Positions 1 to 9,722 of a DNA stretch of 12,198 nucleotides are shown piece after piece (positions within the stretch are counted from its first letter, which is position 1; the number at the start of each line of letters is the position of its first letter). The stretch is from Isotricha intestinalis. Taxonomy: Eukaryota > Ciliophora > Litostomatea > Vestibuliferida > Isotrichidae. The stretch spans positions 1 through 12,198 of the forward strand of contig JAJJLU010004514.1 of the NCBI GenBank assembly GCA_023807065.1. The letters are read 5' to 3'. The notes beneath the pieces were generated by a model, which saw only the letters and a list, made by a program, of their open reading frames with translations, was not told where the DNA came from and ran no database searches. A program made the position numbers and the translations under genes.

Positions 1-136
1 AACTGATTATGTTTATGGAAAAGAAAAATGTAATATTTTTAAAAATGAATTTCCTGATCAACTACCTCAAAGTAGTATTAAAGTTACTCAAATGCCTGGA
101 GGAAATTCTAGAGTAAGATTTGCATCTCAACAATAA
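1..136 (+). CDS. C-terminal end of an unrecognised protein with a PGG-motif tail (partial)
   Basis: The frame beginning at base 2 is open from the left edge for 44 codons and ends in TAA at 134-136, after which the sequence becomes T/A-only spacer. The codons are balanced and non-repetitive, unlike the spacer, which supports real coding. The tail reads SSIKVTQMPGGNSRVRF, a short basic stretch around Pro-Gly-Gly. It loosely resembles the C-terminal S-x-x-V-x-x-x-PGG-x-S motif of small microtubule-associated proteins of the SPIRAL1 and HN1/Jupiter type, but 44 residues are too few to assign a family. The gene converges on the minus-strand TLDc gene, about 230 bases away. Confidence 0.6.
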   Translation, partial: TDYVYGKEKCNIFKNEFPDQLPQSSIKVTQMPGGNSRVRFASQQ

Positions 137-365
137 AATTTTTTAGAGAATTTAATTTGGATTTTTGATTTATCATTTATTTATTATATATAATGTTTTT
201 AATTTATTATTAAATTGAAATATTTTTCTTTATAAAAAAATTTTTTTTTTCATATATTTTTTATTTTTGTTTTTTTTTTAATGAGATTTATGATTTTAAT
301 ATATAAGAAATAGAATATAAATTTAATAACTTAGATAAAATATAAAAATAGAAAAAGATTATAAG
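137..365. other. A/T-only spacer between convergent genes
   Basis: Long T runs (for example around 239-250 and 270-279) and no usable reading frame. It lies between two gene 3' ends, so it probably holds only the two transcript ends. No terminator hairpin or RNA gene is seen. Confidence 0.7.
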
Positions 366-1115
366 TTACTCGAATATAATTTCATAAATTTCAACTTCTT
401 TAAGTTCAATATCATCATCATCTTTATTATAATATAAATCTTTATCATTTAAAAAAGAATATTGATTTGATTTATAAGAATAACAAATTTTCATATTTTT
501 TTCAAAATATAAATCATTACGTCCAAACCAAGGACCACAATCTTGATCAACATAAATATCTTTATTATCATTTAAATATTTTTTTTTAAATTTGATATTT
601 TTATTTAAACCAAATAAAAAAGTTTGACCATCAAATTTATTTGTCCATTTACCATCCCATGTACAAGTTGTATATCCTCCAAATTTTTGGCCATTAATTG
701 ATTCTATTATTATTAATGTTGGACTTTTATTATTACATTTTTCATGAAAAGTTTTAAATGATTCTCCATCTCTTGATAATCTATATAATAAATTTGCTTT
801 TATAAATGATGTTTTATTTATCCAATTTTTTAAAGATATTTTATATTCTTTTATATTGTTTATTATATGAGAATCTAATTGAATTCCTTTTTCTTTTTGT
901 TCTTTATTTTTTGCTTTTATAATATTTTTCTGTTTTTGAGGTTTTATTAATAAATTTTGCTTATATTCTAATAGTGATATTTTGCTTTTTAATGTTGATA
1001 TTTCAAGATTTAAATTATTTAACTTATTTAATTCTTTTTTTAAACAATTATTTTCATTTTCTAATTTATTTATTTTTTCTGTATGACTTTTTAAAATATT
1101 CAAAATGTTACTCAT
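366..1115 (-). CDS. Coiled-coil TLDc domain protein
   Basis: Intact 249-codon gene starting at ATG (1113-1115) and ending in TAA (366-368). Residues about 5-55 are a Leu/Ile/Lys/Glu/Asn heptad-like stretch that should form a coiled coil. A short Lys/Gln-rich linker follows. From about residue 95 to the end the pattern fits the TLDc domain (Tre2/Bub2/Cdc16, LysM-associated, catalytic): LLYRLSRDGESFKTFHEKCN, then GGYTTCTWDGKW, FLFGL, DCGPWFGRNDLYF and a closing acidic beta strand EVEIYEIIF. The GGY and CGPxFG-like motifs are the key signature. TLDc proteins such as OXR1 and NCOA7 are linked to oxidative-stress resistance and V-ATPase regulation in animals and fungi. Coiled-coil-TLDc proteins of this short form are expanded in several protists, where their role is unknown. 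The coding strand contains a 9-A run (T9 at 579-587) that stays in frame, a useful control for the broken neighbours. Confidence 0.85.
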   Translation of the reverse strand: MSNILNILKSHTEKINKLENENNCLKKELNKLNNLNLEISTLKSKISLLEYKQNLLIKPQKQKNIIKAKNKEQKEKGIQLDSHIINNIKEYKISLKNWINKTSFIKANLLYRLSRDGESFKTFHEKCNNKSPTLIIIESINGQKFGGYTTCTWDGKWTNKFDGQTFLFGLNKNIKFKKKYLNDNKDIYVDQDCGPWFGRNDLYFEKNMKICYSYKSNQYSFLNDKDLYYNKDDDDIELKEVEIYEIIFE

Positions 1116-1267
1116 TGTATTATTATTGAATTCATTATTTGAATTATTATAAATTTGATTAATATCTATATAAAATATTAAGATATTGAATAAAAAATAA
1201 TAATTAAAATAAAAAAATTTTAATTTAATTTAAATATTGAATGATTATAATATTATAATATTTACAA
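1116..1267. other. A/T-only spacer, probable promoter of the TLDc gene and 3' end of the large gene
   Basis: About 150 bases of nearly pure A/T lie between the start of the TLDc gene and the TAA of the large upstream gene on the same strand. It should hold the TLDc promoter, but no specific element can be recognised in such composition. Confidence 0.5.
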
Positions 1268-1800
1268 TTAATTATTAATAATGGAATGAACTGTAGAATT
1301 CTTAGAACCAACACTTAGAGTTCTTTTAGGTGATATTATTTTTCTATCATCATCATCACAAACAGTATAGTCTATACAAGTATAAACACCTTCAACAGTA
1401 AAACAATCCTCATAAGATTCTTCTTTAATTTGATATATTTCTTTATTATATTGATAAGGTTCAAAATTAGTAATTGTAGTTAAATTAATATCAGTCGATT
1501 TTGTATTAAAATCAACATTCATTGTATAATTAACATTATTAACTTCTACTTCTAAAGCCTCAACAATTCTTCCACATCCATTTAATGTATTTATCACATC
1601 AAAATTAATTTTTTTTTGGTCTATTTTGATTAACTATATTAATTTTAACATTTGGTTTTTTTATTCCATCATCTTCAAATTCTAAATCATATTTAAATTT
1701 TGTCTGTTTTGTCATATTAAATATTTTATAATCAACTGATATTATTTGATTTTGATTTCCAACAACATAAGTATTTTGTTTTTCTTCTTGAGCAATTTCT
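1268..1800 (-). other. C-terminal beta-rich, cysteine-containing domain of the giant protein
   Basis: After the helical region, the last 170 or so residues change character. Alternating hydrophobic residues suggest beta strands (KFKYDLEFED, VKINIVNQN, EALEVEVNNVNYTMNVDF). Cysteines appear in NGCGR, EDCF and YTCIDYTVCDDDD. The piece after the shift at the A9 run (1609-1617) ends in TAA at 1268-1270. It may be an independently folded cap. I do not recognise the family. Confidence 0.45.
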
Positions 1801-4800
1801 AATTCTTCTTTATTAAATGGTTCTACTTCTTTTGATATTAAATTATATTTATCTGCAAATGTAATATAAGTTATATTTGCATATTCATTTAAATAATTAT
1901 TAATTTCATTAATTGATTCGATTAAATAATCTTTTACTCTATAATAACTTTCATTTATTTGTTCATAATAATCTAAAGTTATTTGTTTTAAATATTCTAA
2001 TTTATTATCTAATACATTTAATATTTCTTCTTCATAATCATTATCTAAAATTCTATTTTTTGATACAATATATGCCGAATTTGCTTTATTAATATATTTT
2101 GTTATTAATTAATCAAATCATCAAATTTTTCATAAGAATTTATAAAATTTTTTGTATTATTTGAAGACTTTAATAAATTTTTAAATGTATCATCTATTGT
2201 TTTATCTGCAATTTTTTCTTGATTTATTAATTCAATTTCTTCTTCTGTTAAAAGTCTTTGATGTAATCTTCTATTTCTTTCATTTTGTCTTATAATTTCA
2301 TTTTCCAAATTATCTGGATAATCATTTTTTCCATATGAATTAATATTTTCTTTCATTCCATCAATATAATTAGTTTTAAATGCTAAATATGAATTATTTG
2401 AGTTTAGAATAAACTCTCTTAAATTAAAATATTCTTCATAATTATGACAATTTTCTTCAATATTTAATATTATTGCATCTTTTGTTGCTTCATCTAAAAT
2501 ATCTATTAATGATTTATAAAATGGTTGAATTTGAGTTTCTCCATAATAATTTAAATAATCAATTAATCCATTTGATATTTTAAATGTATTAAAATGATTA
2601 TTAAACTTTTCAATTGAATTTAAAGTATTATTCATTTTGGTGTTGATATCATTTAATACAGTATCGGGTTCTATTACAAATAATCATCAAGTTGTGCTTT
2701 TAAACTTTCTCTTTGATTTTTAATTACTCTAATCATTTCATTTGTTTTTGAATTCATAACATTTGAATATGAAGTAATTAATTGTTCTTTAAAATATTTA
2801 TTTAATGTTGAAATATAATCATTTTCAATTCCTTCTTGAACTAAATTCATATTTTGTTTTATTTTTTCATTTATTATTTCATTGAAATTTGATTCAATTG
2901 AAGTATCTGATTCAATCATTGTTTTGCTTTACAATAAATTCTTTAGAATCAATAATAAAATCATCTACTTTTGTTTCTAATAAATCTAAAACTTGTTTAT
3001 TTTTATTGTCTACAATAGTATCTAAATTATTTAAACTAAATATTTTTAATTTTAAATCTTTTGTTAAAGATGAAATTCTTGATGACTTACGTAAAAAGAG
3101 ATAATAGGTTAATGTTTCCACTAAAGAAAATTTTAAATTATTATATAAACTTGATATTTTGAAATTTTCATTATAATTTATTATTCTTTCAAAGAAATTG
3201 TTTCCAAATGAAGGAATTATATTATTTAACAAATTATTGAAATTTGATTTAATTATATTTTGTAAAATTTTATTAAAATTATTCTCTTCAATTTTTTTTG
3301 AGCAACAATAAATTCATCAAAACTATTTTTAATATTATTAAGTACATCTTGATTTACAAGAGAAAAATCTAAAATTTCCCATACTATAATATCAAGTTCA
3401 ACTTGAAAATTATTTCCTTTTGTTGTATCTAAAATTTTTGGAATTTCATTAATTTTTAAATTTATTGTAGATTCAATTTCATTTCTTATTTCATTACTTA
3501 AATCATATTTATTATATCCAGCATCACCAGAATTATATTGTTCAATTTCTTTTAAACTTAAATATAGAGTTTTATTGTATCCTTCAGATATTTCATTGTT
3601 AGTTAATTTTTGTAAATCATCTAAATTAACTTTATGTTTAATTTTTGAATGAAAATCATTATATTTAGAATCTATTTTTAATTGAGTAATACTTTTATAT
3701 TCATTTACATAATTATCAATAATATTATCAACAATTTTTATATAAAGAATTTAATAATTTTACTTCTTCATATTTTGATGTATATTTTTTTGATTCAATT
3801 ATATATTCATTTAAATCATTTTCAATGTAATTTTTATATACTTCATTAATCATATTTTGATGAAAATCATCAATAATTTTAAATACTGCAGATTCTAATT
3901 TATTAAAAATTGCTTTTTTATAATCATTTAATCTATTTTCTATTTGTGAATAATCTTTATTATATGAATCTGCAGAATTAACAAGTCTTTCTGCTTCTTT
4001 TGATAAATGTTCTTTTATTTTATTTAATATTTCTATTACTTTTTGTTTTATTGTTACAACTTGTTTGTTATCTAAATCTTTAACTTAAGATTTATATAAT
4101 TCATTTATTCTATTTTCTAATTCTTCTTTAGTAAAATAACGCGTTATTTGATTTTCTAATTTTTTAGAAAAATCTTCTTTCAAAGTTTCAAATTCTTTTC
4201 TAATTGCTATATTAGAATTATATAAAGTTATATTTAAAGTATTTATAAATTCATCTTGATCAAATATCCAATTATCTATCAATAATTGTTTAAATTTTTC
4301 AAGATTTAAATAAATAAATACTTTTTGATTTATTTGCTCATAAAATTCTTCAATTTCTTTTCCACTTATTGAATTTTCTAAATAAAATCTTGATGTAAGT
4401 GATATTTCATTATTAGCTTTTTTATTAGTAAGTCCTGAAAGATTTCTTATTTTAGTTGTTAAAGAATTATTTAAATTGAAAATATTATCTGATAAAATAT
4501 TATTTATTTTAAAGAAATTTGATTTTGAAACTTGAAGAACTCTAATTTGATTATCAAAAGATAAAGAATCATTTTGATAATTTTTAATATTTTGAATAAT
4601 AGAAGTAAATAAATTATTAACATCATTTTTTCTTTGATCAAGAATATCATTAAAAGCATTTTTATTTGTTGGTAAATTATTAATAATAAATTGATGAGTT
4701 GATTGAACAAATTTGATTAAAATATTATAATAATAATTAATAGTATAATTATATTCACTTTTTTGATGAGTTTCAATTGAATCAACATAAATTCTTGAAA

Positions 4801-7800
4801 TATTTTGTACTATTATAGAACTATAAATTTGAGCTAAAGAACTAAATTCCATCATGGAATTTTTAAATTTATTCAAATCATTATTTGTTTCTTCATATAA
4901 TAAATCATATGCTTCATTCCATTTTGATGTTATATTATTAAGTAAATCTCCTATTATTTCTTCTGTATAATTTTGATAATAATTATATGAACTACTAATA
5001 ATTTCATTTTCATATTTTTCATTTAATATATTATTTATTCCAGTTTCAAGTAAAGAAAATCCATTTAAGACTATATTATCATTAAAAGTTTCTTTTTCTG
5101 TTAATGAAATAGAATCTTTAAAATCATTTATTTTTTTACTATAAGAATTTACTTTTTCATTAATTGATGTATAAAAAGAGTTAAATTTTTCATTAAAATT
5201 GATTAAATTTTCATCTGAATTAATTGTATGTTCAATTAATTTCATATGATTATTTGAAATATCTGGTGATGAAAAACAATAATAATCTGAATTTACTCTA
5301 ACAGACCAAACACTATTTACACAAAGATAAGTTTTTTTTCTTTCAAAAGTAACACAAAATTCATTATTTTGAGCATTGACAGTATTTTTCTTATTTAGAA
5401 TTTTATCATTTTTATCTTCAATATAACTATATACATTTAAAATATCTGTATTTTTTTTAGATTGATAATCTTTTCTCCTACATATTTAGTATTAAATATA
5501 TTATCAGATATATAAGTATTAATTCTATCATATAAAGAATCAATATTTTTAATATGATCATTAATAAATGATAATTCTTCTATATCCAAATATTTATCAT
5601 TTAATTTATTTTTTTTAAATTTTTGTAATACTTCTCTAATTTGAGTTATAGGTTTTTTATATAATGATAATAAATATTTATATAATTGATTTTTAATATA
5701 TTCTTGAGATTTAGCAAAATTGTTTTTATATATTTGATATTTTGTTTTATATCCTGTAGTTATTGATTGAGATGTTATTGAATCTTCAAAATATTGTAAT
5801 GTAGTATAATGTTTTGGATCATAATTTGTTACTTTTACTAAATGTGCATCATCTGTATGATAATTACTTAATAATTCTTTAATTTTTGTTTTATTATTGA
5901 CTATTTCTTCTAAATTATTAAAATAATTATTTGTTAATAATGTATTTTTTTCTAATTCTTTATTTATTTTATCTAAACAACTAGAAAATGCTTTCTCATA
6001 TAAATTTGCTAATTCTTCTAAATTTTCTGAGAATAATATAATTATATCTGAAGTTAAACTAAATAAATATTCCTTATTGTCTAATAATTTATCAATTTCT
6101 TGTTTTACTTTATCTAAATAATCTTCATTTTCATTTTTTATTTTATTTAAAATATTAACACCAAGATTAGATATATTAGTTTCAATATTACTTATTTCTC
6201 TTTCACTTAATAAATTTTGACTTAATACATTTTCATTTAAAGTAAATAATTCTTCTTTTTTCATATCCATATATTTTATTATATTAATATAATTTTCTCT
6301 AAAATTGATCATTATTTCATCAAATATTTTATCAATATATTCATCATTATCTAAAATTTTTGCAATACTTAATGAACTTTGAATAATATCATAAAAAGAA
6401 TTATTATTTGAACATATATCATAATTTGATATCAAATATCCACTATCTTTTATTTCCATTTCTTTTATTATTTTTTCTTTTATCTTACTTACAAAATCAT
6501 TAATAGAATTTTGAATAAAATATAAATTATTCAATAGTTCTTCATAATCTTTATCATCTGCTCTATCAATAGTAAAGTTTTTATTTTCAATATTTCTATA
6601 TAAATTATCTATTATCTTTATTTCTTTTTGTAAATATTCAACTAAATTATCTTCAAATTTTTTAATCAAAGAATCAATTTGTGATTTTATTAAATTATAT
6701 TCTTATTTATAATAATTATTTAATAAATTTTCTGATTCTTGAATAGTTCCAATAAATGAATTTGGAATGTTATTTAAATAATAAGTTGAAATTTCTGCTA
6801 ATTTACTTTTATTTGAATTTAATGATTCAGATAATTTTTTAAGATTATCAAAAAGTTCAATAATTATATCATGAGACTTTGTTGTATAATCATATATATC
6901 TTTATTTAAAACATTTATATTTTTTTTAATTCCTCCAATTTCAATTTCATTTAATAATTGAGATATTTTATTTTTTAAAATTGAACTTTCTTTAATTATA
7001 GAAATTGGTAACTTTTTAATATAATCTAAAGATAAAGTAGAATCAAAAATTTCTGAAAAATCTTTATATTTAACTAGATCATTTAAATTAGAAATAGTTT
7101 CATTAATTTCAAGAGTCATACTATCTAAAGTATTATTTATCTTTTGAAGTAATTCTGTTACCAAATGATTTCCTGCTTGAGATAAAACAATTAATTCATT
7201 AATTATTTTATTAATATTTAAAGAAGATTGTTTTGTAGTTTCAATATTTGTTTTATCATCTTCTATTTTTACATTACAAGTTGTTTCACAATATTCTGTA
7301 TTTAAACCTGAATCAATCATTAATCCCATATTAATACCAACACTCATTGAACTATCATGATTGAAAAAATCTTTTTGTACTGCTATTATATTTTGTTAAT
7401 TTTCTTTTTTTTAATTTATTATATTGTAAATGATCTCTTAATTGTTCTACTCCTTCTATACTAGCAATATACACTTCTTCATAATCTTCTTTTGAAAATA
7501 AAATATCAGTTTGAAAATAAGGTTCTAATTTTGGTAATAATTTATTTAAATTCTCTTCATATTTTTCATAATTAAAAGAAGTTACATTATTAGTTTCATC
7601 AACTAATTTTGTAATTTTAGTCTTTTTATATGAATTTTTATCATCATTTTCAACTTCCATAATAGCAATTTCTTCATATTCTAAAAGATTAAATTCTGAA
7701 TCAATTGTTGTATTCATATCAGTTGAACAAAAAGAAGTAAATGCATTTTCAATATCACAAATTCCTCCATTTTTTTCTCTTATAATTTGTTTATTATCAT

Positions 7801-8592
7801 CTATTTTAATATAATTAATTGTAATATTTGATTCTTCTTTATTTATTCTTTTTACTGCAGGTGGTCTAAAAAAATATAAATCTAATACTATCATTCTCTT
7901 TTTATGTTCTGGAATTAATTTATGACAAGTTATTGATGTAATTGCATCATTATCAGTTATATTAAAAAGACAAATTGGTATTGGAATATCTTTTAAATCA
8001 TTTATTTCTTTTTTATCTTTATTTTCATTATAATCTGGAGATGTTAAATCTACTAATTTTTTAGGAACACATGTTTCATTTTCTGTACTGTAACATTCAC
8101 TTACTATTGAAATTGCAGCAGTATATATTTTTTCATAATACTTTTTTTCATCACCTTTTGATTCTTCTTCTGATATAAAATATACATCATAATTTGTTAT
8201 TCTATTTAAAAATATTCTAGTTAAATTATTATTTATTATGTAATCTTCATAATATTTTTGATGGACATTAAGTCTTCTTAAATCATGAACATTTGTTTTA
8301 AATTTGTATTCATATTCTAATTTTTTCATTTCTGGTTCAAAAATATTTGGTTCTACAATAGTAGTATTATCACAATTTTCACATATTATTTCTGGAGATG
8401 GTGTTTTTTTATTTTTTCTTATAAAGTAGATTGAGGCAAAAAGTACTAAACCAACTACAATTGCAATAGTAATAACAATATTAATATTTCCTAATTTATT
8501 GGTTTTTTTATCAGTTGTTATATCATCCCCTATTGGAAAGTTATCTTGATTTTCAGTTCTACTTTCTCCATTACTATAAATAACAATACCAT
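1268..8592 (-). CDS. Giant single-pass membrane protein, helical Asn/Lys-rich, frame repeatedly interrupted
   Basis: One gene of about 2,440 codons, not recognised. The standard-code pieces are 7355-8592, 6703-7347, 5437-6669, 4085-5245, 2912-3232, 2674-2919, 2105-2635 and 1268-1597, and the parts between them also translate sensibly in a shifted frame. Reading into each gap gives an unbroken style of protein, so these are pieces of one gene rather than separate genes. Order from the N terminus: a 35-residue polar tail, a 22-residue membrane segment, a cysteine-containing region with CENC, then long helical Asn/Lys/Ile/Glu-rich sequence, a short aromatic/Cys patch near 5251-5370, more helical sequence, and a C-terminal beta/Cys domain (1268-1800). 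Many N-x-S/T sites occur, but Asn is so common that this says little about topology. The frame shifts lie near 7391, 5451, 3735, 3292, 2928, 2680, 2107 and 1609. In-frame TAA codons are at 6703-6705 and 4085-4087. The start is uncertain: ATG at 8590-8592 needs one extra base in the following G pair to join the frame. It may be a surface or adhesion-type protein by shape only. Decay, sequencing error and recoding all remain possible. Confidence 0.7.
1609..1617 (-). other. Frame break at an A9 run in the giant gene
   Basis: The upstream frame gives VNQNRPKK and then meets TAA. The continuing frame INFDVINTLNGCGR needs eight A instead of nine, so here the run is one base too long. Confidence 0.7.
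3292..3299 (-). other. Frame break at a second A8 run in the giant gene
   Basis: The coding strand reads GCTC, eight A, then TTG. The upstream frame gives FDEFIVAQKK. The continuing frame IEENNFNKILQNIIKSNF needs a ninth A. The same one-base shortfall is seen at 5451-5458. Confidence 0.75.
4085..4087 (-). other. Second in-frame TAA inside the giant gene
   Basis: The frame of 4085-5245 continues beyond TAA as VKDLDNKQVVTIKQKVIEIL and stays open for more than 100 codons to about 3740, with the same composition. The stop therefore interrupts one continuous coding sequence. Confidence 0.75.
5451..5458 (-). other. Frame break at an A8 run in the giant gene
   Basis: The coding strand reads CT, eight A, then TAC. 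The upstream frame dies 6 codons later, while the frame that would follow nine A continues smoothly (NTDILNVYSYIEDKNDK) into the next large segment. One A is missing relative to the continuing frame. Confidence 0.75.
6703..6705 (-). other. In-frame TAA inside the giant gene
   Basis: The reading frame of 6703-7347 continues without a shift beyond TAA as EYNLIKSQIDSLIKKFEDN and on through the next 400 codons. A single C-to-T change (CAA to TAA) would explain it, as would read-through or a sequencing error. Confidence 0.75.
7397..8419 (-). other. Membrane-proximal cysteine-containing region of the giant protein
   Basis: This part has a more varied composition than the rest of the giant gene and looks like a folded domain. 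Cysteines occur in CENC, SECYSTENETCVP, IPICLF, ITCHKL and GGICDIENAFTSFCS. A conserved-looking hydrophobic core surrounds MIVLDLYFFRPPAVKR. No known family was recognised. The even number and pairing of Cys would suit disulfides in an extracellular domain, which is an inference only. Confidence 0.5.
8420..8485 (-). other. Transmembrane segment of the giant protein
   Basis: Translating upstream of the Met at 8329 in the same frame gives a 22-residue hydrophobic stretch, INIVITIAIVVGLVLFAS followed by IYFI, and then RKNKK. It is preceded by a polar tail of about 35 residues with no second hydrophobic stretch, so it acts as an anchor rather than a cleaved signal peptide. Charges lie on both sides (DKKTNK before, RKNKK after), so whether the giant C-terminal part is outside or inside the cell cannot be decided by the positive-inside rule. 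The CENC motif follows about 12 residues after the segment. Confidence 0.8.
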
Positions 8593-8615
8593 TCAGATTT
8601 TATATATATCCTTTA

Positions 8616-8790
8616 CAAAATAAATTCTCTTTCTAATCACTACTTTTTTCATCTATGTAATAATTTAAAAAAAAAATTAATTTTTAATCTCTACTTTTTT
8701 AATCTATTTTTGAGTTTAAAAAAATAAATTCTTTTTTTAATCTTACTTTTTAATCTTTTTTATAATTTAAAAAAATAATATGTTGATTTT
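8616..8790. repeat. Three-copy degenerate tandem repeat, about 52 bases per unit
   Basis: Units begin at about 8635, 8686 and 8739. On the plus strand each starts AATC-x-CTAC or AATCTTAC followed by a T run and AATCT- or CATCT-like bases, then TTTAAAAAAA and AAATTCTTTTT. Part of a further unit precedes 8635. The array fills the gap between the giant gene's start and the hypothetical gene at 8760, and the third copy overlaps that gene's stop. It may contain the giant gene's promoter, but no element can be singled out. Confidence 0.6.
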
Positions 8791-9610
8791 AATGCATTTT
8801 TTAATTTAAATTGTATTTTATTTCTATTATTTCTACTTGTATTATTTTCTATATTACTATTTATTAAAGTTGAATTATTTCTTCTTTTTGGTATTTTTAT
8901 TTTTACATCTTCACTTTGTAATAAAACTTCATTGTAATATAATCTTGAAAATACATTATTTATATTTAATTTTATATCTGGTAAATCAACTTTTGATTCT
9001 TCAGTATAAAAAGGATCATTTATTAAATCTGTTTCATTTGTATTATCATCTATTACTATATTTCCTTTTAATGTCTTTAATTTTGCTCTTATTTTATCAA
9101 ATGATTTTCTAAAACCTTTTATTCTATTTTCTTTTATTATATCAAAATATGAATTTCTATCTCTATTCATTTCTCTTCTTAATATTGTTTCATTATTTTT
9201 TTTTCTAAATAATTTTTATAGTCATCTCTATTTTTTTTAAATGTATCTACTTTAGTTCTCATTTGTATATATGCTTCTCTTCTAATTCTTTTTTTTACTA
9301 CTGAACTTGGTTCATTTTTTTCTTTTATATTTTTATTTTTTTCATTTTTTGTTTCTAAAGATTTTTTAACTTGATGATATTTTTTTATTTCTGCTTTTGC
9401 GTTTGATGCATATAATATTTTTGTAAAGTTTCTATCTGTTAATACATCATCTATAAATATGTCTAATTTTTTCTTTGGAAGTACTTTTATTGCATTATCT
9501 CTTACTGGACGTACTTCTTTTAATAAATATTCATCATCTTCTTTTAAAAAACGAATGTCATCATATTTTGATTTTTCTTTATCTTTTTTCATATATTTTT
9601 GTCTTAACAT
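8760..9610 (-). CDS. Basic, coiled-coil-like hypothetical protein with one frame break
   Basis: Two overlapping pieces, 9179-9610 (143 codons from ATG) and 8760-9170, belong together. At the A9 run (T9 at 9196-9204) the first frame ends after LEKKIMKQY, whereas ten A would lead through NNETILRREMNRDRNSYF into the second piece, giving about 283 residues. The protein is very basic. It has an N-terminal Lys-rich start, a segment KVLPKKKLDIFIDDVLTDRN, a helical core IRREAYIQMRTKVDTFKKNR and a second helical part RIKGFRKSFDKIRAKLKTL, followed by an Asn/Arg-rich tail. The mixture of long basic helices resembles cytoskeletal or axonemal proteins in style, but I recognise no family. The alternative, two separate overlapping genes, is less likely because the second Met lies inside a continuing open frame. 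Confidence 0.6.
9196..9204 (-). other. Frame break at an A9 run in the basic hypothetical gene
   Basis: One A fewer than needed for the continuing frame. It is of the same kind as the breaks at 5451-5458, 3292-3299 and 10105-10113. Confidence 0.7.
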
Positions 9611-9722
9611 TTTTTATTTTATAAAGTTTGATTTTTAATTTTTTAATTTTTTTTTAAATAAATTTTTAATTATTTTTTTAGTTTAATTGAATTTATTTTA
9701 TTTTTTATTTTTTTTATTTTTT
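9611..9722. other. T-rich spacer between two minus-strand genes
   Basis: Almost only A and T, with repeated TTTTTATTTT-like runs. It lies between the TAA of the AIM24-like gene and the ATG of the basic hypothetical gene, and so holds one 3' end and one promoter that cannot be told apart. Confidence 0.5.

Noticed and set aside
2889..3104. Plus-strand frame of 71 codons
   Set aside because: It is antisense to a well-supported segment of the giant gene and its Leu/Phe/Ser-rich composition is the expected mirror of Asn/Lys/Glu-rich coding.
4504..4710. Minus-strand frame of 68 codons, Leu/Ile-rich
   Set aside because: It lies in another frame fully inside the 4085-5245 segment, and its hydrophobic composition is a shadow of AT-rich codons.
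1268..8592. Ciliate genetic code (TAA and TAG as Gln) across the window
   Set aside because: Only two in-frame TAA codons occur in about 2,400 codons while CAA is common, TGA also appears only out of frame, and several genes end at TAA next to spacer. A reassigned code would give many more in-frame TAA or TAG codons.
1268..8592. Spliceosomal introns as the cause of the frame breaks
   Set aside because: Coding style continues right up to each break on both sides with one-base shifts and no intervening sequence, leaving no room for an intron with GT and AG ends.
8837..9112. Plus-strand frame of 91 codons, very Leu/Tyr/Phe-rich, looking like a membrane protein
   Set aside because: It is antisense to the basic hypothetical gene. 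The hydrophobicity comes from reading A-rich coding sequence backwards.
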